Below the pieces are notes generated by a model. It worked only from the letters and a program-made list of their open reading frames with translations. It made no database searches and was not told where the DNA came from. The position numbers and the translations under genes are program-made. DNA of 64,000 nt from Apostichopus japonicus (Eukaryota; Echinodermata; Holothuroidea; Aspidochirotida; Stichopodidae), in NCBI RefSeq assembly GCF_037975245.1, contig NC_092576.1, positions 35,070,611-35,134,610 of the forward strand. Direction: 5' to 3'. This document shows, piece by piece, positions 1 through 11,381 of this stretch (the stretch's first letter is position 1; each line of letters begins with the position of its first letter).

Positions 1-199
1 CCTTGGAAGAATACATTTTTACTTGTAATATACGCACACGATCACTTTTTAAGCCAAAAGAACATATAAAGTGCAAGTAACATTTACGGCCCGAGTAAAT
101 GTCAACAGTGGTTGATAATATTTTTCTCTGCTAAGAAATAATACATTGGACATTACGCTCACCAGTTGCAGCTATGAAACAAATATACACTGAACTTAC

Positions 200-271
200 A
201 AACTGAATGTCAAGTTGATTGTCTCGAACAGCCCGGCGGGAAGAGATGAAAGATTGTTTCCATAAAAGGTT
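200..271 (-). CDS. LRR gene exon 20: LRR 18, last exon seen
   Basis: A 72-nt exon after TTTAG and before GTAAGT. It encodes [19 protein letters not shown], then LTFS plus TT. The open phase-2 end shows that the coding region continues beyond base 1. I saw no further LRR exon in 1-199. Confidence 0.85.
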
Positions 272-3200
272 CTAAACGAAGTAATGAGTACATTTCTTGT
301 AGAGAACATCACGATATTACAATTCTTGTGAAATCTTCAAGGAAGATCGCAATATATTAGTTTGTGTAATATTGGGTAATAGTAATGATTGCTTATTTCA
401 AATATAGACAACCGAATTTAGTTAAATATGAAAATGAAACGTTAAAAAGCAAACAGCTGGTAGAACTTACATGTGGCGAACATGGTTCAAACCAAGCAAT
501 GAGGTATTCGATAGAGTTTCAATTTTATTTTTTGAAAGGTATCTGTCGAAAAACAATTGCGTTTGGTAAATGTTAGATAAAGATAATTACAGCAACAGCA
601 ATAAGTAAACAAGTGCACAAAGAGTTTTTAAGATGTTATTACTCACATTTCGCTCAGATTTTTGAGAGATTGAAACATGCCTTCCGGTATGTAGGCTATG
701 TTATTTGAAACAAGCATTCTAAAATTAAGAGAAAGAGGAAAACCGAAGGAATACTTTTTTCCTTAGATGTGAAGAGGTGCGTCATTTTATATTGTGATAA
801 TGATTACTGCATTTTATATTGTGATAATGATTATTGCAAACAATATTTTCATGAGAAAAGTGATACTGTAACGCACAGTGCTTTTTAATATAATTAACTA
901 TCATCAACATAATACACAACAATATCTGTGCTCCAGTTATTCGCATCCCTCATAACATCATAATCGAAAAGATAAGAGTGCACCGCTGTTTGTTACCGTG
1001 AGAACTTCGTAAGTCATTTGGACACATTTAGATCAGGTACATGATGATGGTAACGTATCAGTCAATGTGATACAAATAGGTGAAAAGGTTTAACAAGGTA
1101 TGAACTACAAGAGTATAAGGCAAACAATTCTTCCGTGACACAACTTTCTCATTGCGTGGATTAAACATCCCTGTGGTACATACTACACTACCTCGCTATT
1201 TAGCAGCAGGCAATTATCTTTTACCACTATAAGATCTCTTAGTGAGACATTTCGTCATATGTAGGTTTTACAGTATGTTATTTTATAATAATGACGCAAT
1301 ATTTACATTTTACATTAATGGAGTAATATGGATACACAGCTTAAACTACTGTCTTACAATCTTTTAGTCTCGGGGAAGAAGTCCGCAGTTGGTCGTGCTA
1401 TATTGTTATCACACAAATCTCTGTTGGAAGATAAAGACACCAAAATTGACATTCGTTTCAAGGATTGGGAAAGAAACTTCTTAGTTAGCAAACATGTCAA
1501 AACAAATCGAGAACCACTACTGCTAATCATTATCAATGTCCATCTTCTTTGCACATTTTTCAACATTCTGAGCACATTCATGCTGATATCAAACTTTGCG
1601 TTGAAAATACTGGTGCATTACCATCCGAAAATGTATTGGAAGCTTAAATATATTGAAGAGAACATGATGCGTGCATGTGTATTAATTTACTTTACTGCAT
1701 ATTCATATGATATTTCATATATGAAATAACAAGCCTTGTGTGATCATCTACAATCATTAAATACCTGATAGCAGGAAGTCAGTAACTGGTGGCAACATCA
1801 TTTCTATACATCAATGCTTATTGTTAGTTCTTACACATTGAAGTACTCACAAATGTATTAACGAAACATTTTTAGCAAACATAGATTTCGATAATGTTGT
1901 CAATTCATTTTCATGTAGTTTTCTGAAATGACAAAAGGAAAAACAATGTAATACGACCTAACCATCAACAAATTAGCCACCATAATCACATCTTCATGCG
2001 GTGCCACCAGAATATGATATTTGTCTAAATGGACCTTAAATAATAATTGTACAAAGCAAGTACGAAAATTAGTGTCAAATATTTCATTGTTATTTTAAAC
2101 AAAAGTTTCTATATCATGGTATAAAAGTAATGTACCTCTAGTTACAACTCTAAAAGATCTAGCAGTCATGAGTTCTGTTTTAATCATTTCAAAACTTTGA
2201 CCTAGTAGACACATATAAGTTGTTTTTTTTTTCCATTTTTTGCATTTCCCTTCACGATCATCAAACTGTGTTATTTAACACATTTTACACAGGTACCCAG
2301 ATATCGCTTGCATTACAAATAAATTTTGAAAAATAATATTTTCAAAGGAATAAAGAAGAACCCTATGAGGTTTTAATTTTAAACGACTTCTTGTTTCCTT
2401 TTCCTGTTTCTTACAAATCGTTCAAAGCTTCAATTTGTCGAAAACAGTCCGGCGGGAGATGTGTTATTTGGTTGTTGCAAATTGACCTGTCAGAGAAAGA
2501 AAAATCATAGAATGTTGCTAAGCGATTCATCAATTGAATGTTGCTAAGCGATTCATCAATTGAATGTTACAAATGGTTTTAAATTTACTGCAAAGTCTGC
2601 TATAGTATTAAAAACTGATGAAGAACGCCCGGAGTGAATGGCAATTGTATACCTTCTACTTGAACAACGCGTCCGCTCTCTAATCATTCAACATCATTGT
2701 GATTGTTATGTCAAAAATTTCTGAGGTACCTTCTACATTTTTTAATATTGACCAGCTACGAGGGTTTCTTTTTTTTTTCCCTTTAGTATAGGTGTTTGGT
2801 ATGTACTATTTACAGGGCTCACATTTAGTGAGTATATGTGCTGGTGTGTAGAATTAACCAGGCTCACATTTGGTGGGTATAGGTGTGTGATGTGTAGAAT
2901 GTACCGGGCGTGTGGATGAGACAAGTAACTAATGAGCAGTGATTACTGTATTAAAATAGTAAGAACATTTCAAACATGGCATTGAAGCAATACTTTTAAC
3001 TTAAAATATTTATAATTGTAGCTACAGTGTTATCTAAGTCATCGTTATGCGTTAATGAGAGGCAAACCATGAAAACGAGCATCAGATAAAAGAGAGAGAG
3101 AGAGAGAGGTGGAGAGAGCGTGGACCTGAAACCGCTAACTGTTATGTTTCTGGTGAAATTGAGTACCAGATATACGTATGCAGAACATGTTTTTTTTTTT

Positions 3201-3745
3201 TTTTATCACTGTCGTTCATACTCTTATTTATTATGATTCCATATGTACGGTAACACGTGTTAACTTTCACTTATCTTGGGTTTTATTGAGGATTTGAGCA
3301 AATTATTATAACATAATTATATTTTCTCTCCATTAGTCCCTTTCTCTACACTAAATAGAGCACATATGCAGAATCAAAATATACTTAAACTTAGTAAATA
3401 ACTCACACAAATTTCAATTTTGTAGTGTAATCAAAAATTCCTTTCGGTAGACTCGTCAGATTGTTATACGACAAATCCCTGAGTAAAGGAAACATAGAAT
3501 CACAGTGTCAGTGTGTCCCACATTGTTATTACAAATCATTCGATGTATACAGAGCATCAGAATCATTAGCAAATGTTTCTGTGATATCGGCGATCATTAT
3601 CATAATCATGAATATCATTATCATCATTATCATTTACCTTATCAAAATCATAATCATAATAATGAATATCATTATCATCATTATCTTTTACCTTATCAAA
3701 ATCATAATCATAATCATAATCAACAGTATTGATGTTTGTATATAT

Positions 3746-3821
<76 letters not shown>

Positions 3822-3828
3822 CTATATA

Positions 3829-3879
<51 letters not shown>

Positions 3880-4043
3880 GAGTGTGTATATATATATTGA
3901 TGTAGGTTACTTACAATTTTTTAAGGTTCGAATTTCCATTGAAGATGTCTTCTGAGAGCTCTTTGATGTTGTTATAACACAACCTCCTAAAATGATTAAG
4001 ATACAATGTATTCACTTAAATGCAATTTCCTGCGCATGTTATA

Positions 4044-4077
<34 letters not shown>

Positions 4078-4078
4078 A

Positions 4079-4158
<80 letters not shown>

Positions 4159-4447
4159 ACTATCTATGGATCCTACCTTAGGTCGACAGTTACATTGACT
4201 TACACACTAAATTTAATCTAACCCTAACCCCTTTTTCTAACCCTAACCCTGAACCGACCCTAACCAAAACTTTTAAATGAACGTTTTAGAGGACGGAGAA
4301 CATTATAAAGCTATTTGCGACGATAAAAAAGTGTCTTAAAATGGTAGTGAAAACATTAGGTCGACACTGAAATGTCGACCTGAGGTACACTGTTGACCTA
4401 AGGTACACTTTTTTACCATAAACTGTCGACCTAAGGTACATATTATG

Positions 4448-4494
<47 letters not shown>

Positions 4495-5420
4495 GTCTTA
4501 AATCTTTATATAAAGTAAATTACTATAGCCTCTCTTTTGATATTAATACCCAGTTGAATATTAAGAACATGTGTTGGTTTATTTATTTTCTAAGTTCGGG
4601 GTCCTACATCAAAACGTATACGATGTTCGACAATAAAAAAAAAGAGAGTGGCATTACAGATATCTGCCAGCATGCAATTTACTTAATATTTTCTTACAAG
4701 GTAGACAAATGTACAAGTTTCTGGAAAATCTTTGTGGGTAATTGCGTCAAGAGGTTGTCGTTGATATATCTAAGTAAAGAAAGGAACAAAATGTACAAAA
4801 TATATGTTACCATGATAGAAATCCATATAACCTCACACAGAACATACAATGTATACAATCATCACTAATTAAGTGATAAATATGTGTTGAAAATAGTTGT
4901 TATTTTGATAAAAACATATATTGCATAGTCAACTCGCTCCTAATCTTGTTATGTTAGGAAATATCTGTGTTCGGTGCTTTAAGTAGCACAGAGACAGAGT
5001 TAAATATTTCTTACCCTTCTCGGATGCAATCAAATTCAAATTAGCAAAGCATGTTGTTGGGTTTTTTTTTTTCTTATAGGCCTAGCAAAATCGTAAATAT
5101 TATTGTCGTTAGCTAATATTTCACTCATTAATCAAATAATAAGAAAAAAACGAGAAATATTGCAAGCATTTAGGCTGACGAATACATTCCTGAGATTTTC
5201 TCATAGTAATCAATTCTTCACTTTGAAAAATAAAAATCTGATAGTTAATATTACTAGATTTTTCAATGCAGATATGATAGACTAACAAGTTACAAAATAA
5301 ACGAAACCGAAAGAAAGAGAACAGTTCTGGAAAGAAAAAATTCTCGAAAATACATAAATTTATATATTTTTATATATGTAAACATATATATATATATATC
5401 ATCATATTTATAAATACATA

Positions 5421-5474
<54 letters not shown>

Positions 5475-7722
5475 TTTTTTCTTTCGGTCTCGTTTAATTT
5501 GTTATTTGTAAGTCCATCATACCTGCAGTGCCATATCTGGTGATATTAACTTGTAGATTGTTTCAAAGTGAAGAATGTATTACTATGAGAAAATCTCAGG
5601 AATGTTTTTGTCATCCTGAATACTGATAGCTTATTAATTAACTCACAAAGATGTCAAGTTTGCAGTGTGATCAAAAAGTCCTTTCGGTAGACTCGTCAGG
5701 TTGTTAAACGACAAATCCCTAAAAAAAAAACATTTTTCAATAAATTAGAGTGTCAGTTTGTTTAATGTTGATATTACAAACCACTCAATTTAGACAGTAT
5801 ATCGAAGTCATCAGCAAATTTTTCTGTGATATCAAAACGATTACGATGTTCCACAATAAAAATAATAAAGAGAGTGACATTACACATATCTGCCAGCATG
5901 CAATTAACTAAATATTTACTTACAACTTAGACAAATGTACAAGTTTCTGGAAAATGTTTGTGGGTAATTGCGTCAAGAAGTTGTCGTTGATATATCTAAG
6001 TAAAGAAAATGAAAAAAATGTACAAAATATATGTTACCATGACAGAAATCCATAGTACCTCACAAAGAACATACAATATATATAATCAACACTAATTAAG
6101 TGATAAGTATGTGCTAAAAATAGTTGTTATATTGATAAAAACATGTATTGCATAGTCAACTCGCTCCTAATCTTTTTATGTTAGGAAATATCTGTGTTCG
6201 GTGCTTCTCGTAGTAACAAAGGCAGAGTAAAATATGTCTTACCAATTTCGGATGCAATGAGATTCAACAGAAAAGCATGTTTTTTGTTTTGGTTTATAGA
6301 CGTAGCAGAATCGTAAATGTTAGTCGTTAGCTTTACTTAATCACTCCTTAATCATATGAAAAAGAAATAAAACTAGAAATATTGCAAGCATTTATGATGA
6401 CGAATGCATTCCTGAGATATTCTCATAGTAACCGATTCTTCATTTTGAAAAAAAAAGTCTGCTAGTGAATATCACTAGATTTTTCAATGCAGATATGATG
6501 GACTTACAAATGACAAAATAAACGAAACCGAAAGAAAGAGAACAGTAATGGAAAGAAAGATTTTTCGAACATATGTGACAATATGTATATTTTAATACGT
6601 ATATATATGTTTAAATATATATATCTCTTTCGGTCTCGCTTACTTTGTTATTTGTAAGTCCATCATACCTGCTGTGCCATATCTAGTGATATTAACTTGT
6701 AGATTGTTTCAAAGTGACGAATCGATTACTATGAAAATATCTCAGGAATGTTTTCGTCATCCTGAATGCTGAAAGCTTATGAATTAACTCACAACAATTT
6801 CAAGCTTGTAATGTTATCAAAAAGTCCTTTCGGTAGACTCGTCAGGTTGTTATACGACAAATCCCTATCAAAAAAAAAAAAAAATGATCATCAAATTGGA
6901 GTGTCAGTTTGTTCCATTTGATATTACAAACCATTCGCTTAAGACAAAGTATCGTAATCATTAGCAAATGTGTCTGTGATATCAAAACGATTACGATGTT
7001 CCACAATGAAAAATAATAGTAAAAAGAGTGACATTACTATTAATATTTACTTACAACAAAGGCAAATGTACAAGTTTCTGGAAAATGTTTGTGGGTAATT
7101 GCGTCAAGAAGTTGTCGTTGATACTTCTAAGTAAATTAATTGGAACAAAAATGTACAAAATATATGTTACCATGACAGAAATCCATATATCCTCAAACAG
7201 AACATACAATATATACAATCAACATTAATTAAGTGATAAATATGTGTTGAAAATAGTTGTTTTATAGATAAAAACATCTATTGCATAGTCAACTCGCTCC
7301 TAATCTTGTTATGTTAGGAAATATCTGTGTTCTGTGCTTTCAGTAGTACAAAGACAGAGTGAAATAGGACTTACCCTTTCTCGGATGCAATCAAATTCCA
7401 CAGCAAAGTATGTTTTTGGATTTGGTTTATAGAAGTAGCAGAATCGTAAATAGTAGTCGTAAGCATTACTAAATCATTCATTAATCAAACGAAAAAGAAT
7501 TAAAAAGAAAGAATTTTTTCAAGCATATATGACTACGAAAACATTCACTGGGATATTCTCATAGTAACCGATTCTTAACTTTGAAAACGATTAATCTGCT
7601 ATTAATATCACTAGATTTTTCAATGTAGATATGATTTACTTACAAATAACAAAATAAACGAAACCGAAAGAAAGAGAACAGTTATGGAAAATAAGATTTT
7701 TTCGAAAATACATAAATTTATA

Positions 7723-7795
<73 letters not shown>

Positions 7796-8954
7796 TCAGT
7801 TTCGTTTACTTTGTTATTTGTAAATCCATGATTCCTGATTTGAAAAATATAGTAATATTAACTTGTAGATTGTTTCAAAGTGACGAATCGGTTACTATGA
7901 GAATATCCCAGGAATGTCCTCGTCATCCTGAATACTGAAAGCTTATTAATTAACTCACAAAGATGTCAGGTTTGCAGTGTTATCAAAAAGTCCTTTCTGT
8001 AGACTCATCAGGTTGTTATACGACAAATCCCTATTCAAAAAAAAAGATGAAGAAACATTTATCATGAAATGGGATTGTCAGTTTGTTCCATTTGATATTA
8101 CAAACCACTCGCTTTAGGCAGAGTATAGATATAATTAGCATTTTTTTCTGTGATATCAAAACAATTACGATGTTCCACAATGAAAAATAATAATAAAGAG
8201 AGTGATATTACACATATCTGCCAGCAAGCATTTCACTAAATATTTACTTACAATTTAGACAAATGTACAGGTTTCTGGAAAATGTTTTTGGGTAATTGCG
8301 TCAAGAAGTTGTCGTTGATATATCTAAGTAAAGAAAATTGAACGAAATGTACAAAATATATGTTAGCATGACAGAAATCCACATATCCTCAAACAGAACA
8401 TACAATATATACAATCAATATTAATTAAGTGATAAATATGTGTTGAAAATAGTTGTTATTGATAAAAACATGTATTGCATAGTTAACTCGCTGATAATCT
8501 TGTTATGTTAATAAATATCTATGTTCGGTGCTTTTAGTAGCACAAAGACAGAGTTAAATAGGTCTTACCCTTCTCGGATGCAATCAAATACAACAGCAAA
8601 GCATTTTTTTTGGTTTGGTTTATAGACGTAACAAAATCGTAAATATTAGTCGTTATCTATAATAAATCATTCATAAATCCAATGAAAAAGAAAAAAGAAA
8701 ATTGCAAGCATTTATGATGACGAAAACATTCTTGGGATATTCTCATAGTAACCGATTCGCCACTTTGAAAAAAATTGCTAGTTAATATCACTAGATTTTT
8801 CAATGCAAATATGATAGACGTAACAAATAACAAAATAAACGAAACCGAAAGAAAGAGAACAGTAATGGAAAGAAAGATTTTTTTCTCGAAAATACATAAA
8901 TTTATATATTTGATATATATATATATATATATATAGATATATATATATATATAT

Positions 8955-8988
<34 letters not shown>

Positions 8989-9572
8989 TTCGGTCTCGCT
9001 TACTTTGTTATTTGTTAGTCCATCATACCTGCTGTGACATATCAAGTGATATTAACTTGTAGATTATTTCCAAGTGACGAATCGATTACTATGATAATAT
9101 CTCAGGAATGTTTTCGTTATCCTGAATAATGAAGCTTATTAAATAACTCACAACAATTTCAAGCTTGTAGTGTTATCAAAAAGTCCTTTCGGTAGACTCT
9201 TCAGGTTGTTATACGACAAATCCCTAGAAAGACAAACATTTATCATTAAATTACAGTGTCAGTTTGTTTAATGTTGATATTTTAAACCACTCACTTTAGA
9301 CAGAGTATCGAATTCATTAGCAAATGTGTCTGTGATATCGGCGATCATTATCATTATAATCATCTTCATCATCATCATCATCGTCGTCAAAATAATCGCT
9401 ATAATTTTCATAATTATCGTTATTATTATAATTATCATGACAATGACGATGATCACGATCATGATCAGTATCATTGATCTATTTTAAATAATTAGGATTG
9501 CAAAATTTCGTTGATTGCGTCATTTTCGGTATTGTATTTCAATATTAAAGATGTTTTATACACACACACACC

Positions 9573-9657
<85 letters not shown>

Positions 9658-10379
9658 ATATATATTATTATTATTATTATTATTAGAGAAAACCAGAGAA
9701 ATAAGATATGACTCATAATTGACAAATAAGGAGTAAGTTTTAGAAAATATATTGGAATTTTCGGTCCCCCTGGGACCTTCGTCAGCAATACTTGGCAGTC
9801 GAATGAGAAGTACAAAATGTGACACAATGAAAGTATGACGCTAGATAAGTGTAAGTTGCAGTGATGGTATTAAAACCAACTAAACCATGACTATACAGGA
9901 AGCGGATTAAGGAGCAGAGAACGGATTACATATGCTTGTAGAACTGATAGTTGTTAAAGGGTCCCAAGTCTTTGTTGAGGCCGGTGATGTGAGACTTAAT
10001 ACGAAAAATCCAATCGATTTCTTTACGTTCACAAAAAAAAATCTATTCGTGATAATTTTGCAGGATTCCCAGTTTCCGAACATTTCAGTCTTCATGGTCA
10101 TTCTCTAAAAAACCTAAAATGTATTTTAATTGCCTCGAACTTCAAATCAACTATTGAACGTAAACGTAAAGAAATCGATTGGATCTTTCGTATTAAGTCT
10201 CACATCAACGGCCTCAACAAAGACTTGGGAGTCGGGACCCCCTTAATCCCAGGGGGACCGAAAATTTCAATATATTTTCTAAAACTTACCCCTTATTTGT
10301 CAATTATGAGTCATATCTTATATCTCTGGTTTTCTCTAATAATATTTTCTTTTGGAGTAAACGTGGATTTTCGTTATAT

Positions 10380-10452
<73 letters not shown>

Positions 10453-11290
10453 CAAATTCCAGATAAATGTTAGGAACTCTGTCAATACGCATGCTTTGAA
10501 ACATGAGTTTAGTACAACATTTAGCATTAGAAAAGTGTCGCAACTTGTTGAATATTCAGCACATGTGTTGGTGTCTTTTATCTACTTTGGGGTCCTACCT
10601 CAAAACGTATATGATGTTCCAAAATAAAAATGATAATAAAGAGAGTGATATAACAGATATCTGCCAGCAAGCAATTTCCTTAATATGTACTTACAACAAA
10701 GACAAATGTATGAGTTTCTTGAAAATTGTTGTGGGTAGTTTCGTCAAGACGTTGTAGCTGATATATCTTTGTAAAAGAAAATGGAAACAAGATGTAAAAA
10801 TGATATGTTACGATGATAGAAATCCATATTACCTTCCAAAGAACATACCATATATGCAATCAACACTAATTAAGCAATATGTATGGGTTAAAACAGTTTA
10901 TATAGTAATAAAAACATGTATTGCATAGTCAATTTACTTCTAATCTTGTTATGTTACCAAATATCCGTGTTAGGTGCTCTTAGTAGCAGAGTTAAATATG
11001 TCTTACTCTTCTATGATGCTATCAATTTAAATAGAAAATCATGTGTTTGGTTTGTTCTCAAAGGCGTAACAAAATTGTAATCATTAGTCGTTAGCTATAT
11101 CAAATCATTAATTAATCAAATGAAATAGAAAGAAGACAAAAAATATTACAAGCATTTAGGCTGACAACAACTTTGAAACAATCTGCTAGTTTATATCACT
11201 AGATTTGACAAAGCAGATACGATTGACTAACAAATAACGTTAACGAAACCGAAAGAAAAGAGAACATTCATGGAAAGAAAGAAGTTTCGC

Positions 11291-11381
<91 letters not shown>

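Larger units (their letters stand above)
4605..9340. repeat. Tandem array of ~1.15-kb A/B exon units (4 copies)
   Basis: Four direct copies of a ~1.15-kb unit sit end to end. Each holds one type-B exon, a long intron with an inverted repeat, one type-A exon and a short intron. The anchor word CCTTTCGGTAGACTC recurs at about 5682, 6826 and 9184, and in slightly changed form at 7992, giving spacings of 1144, 1166 and 1192. A further A exon (3407) and a further B unit (10.5-11.3 kb) flank the array with different outer flanks. Confidence 0.88.
10540..11376. repeat. Partial B-unit copy ending in (TA)n
   Basis: This is the outer B unit: flank, exon 5 and the left foldback arm (about 11140-11275), then (TA)n at 11296-11376. 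The right arm and a type-A exon are missing, and unique sequence follows the TA tract, so the copy breaks inside the microsatellite. Confidence 0.7.

Noticed and set aside
1328-1729. 133-codon plus-strand frame as a gene
   Set aside because: It is antisense to LRR exon 17, has no recognisable domain and no supporting context.
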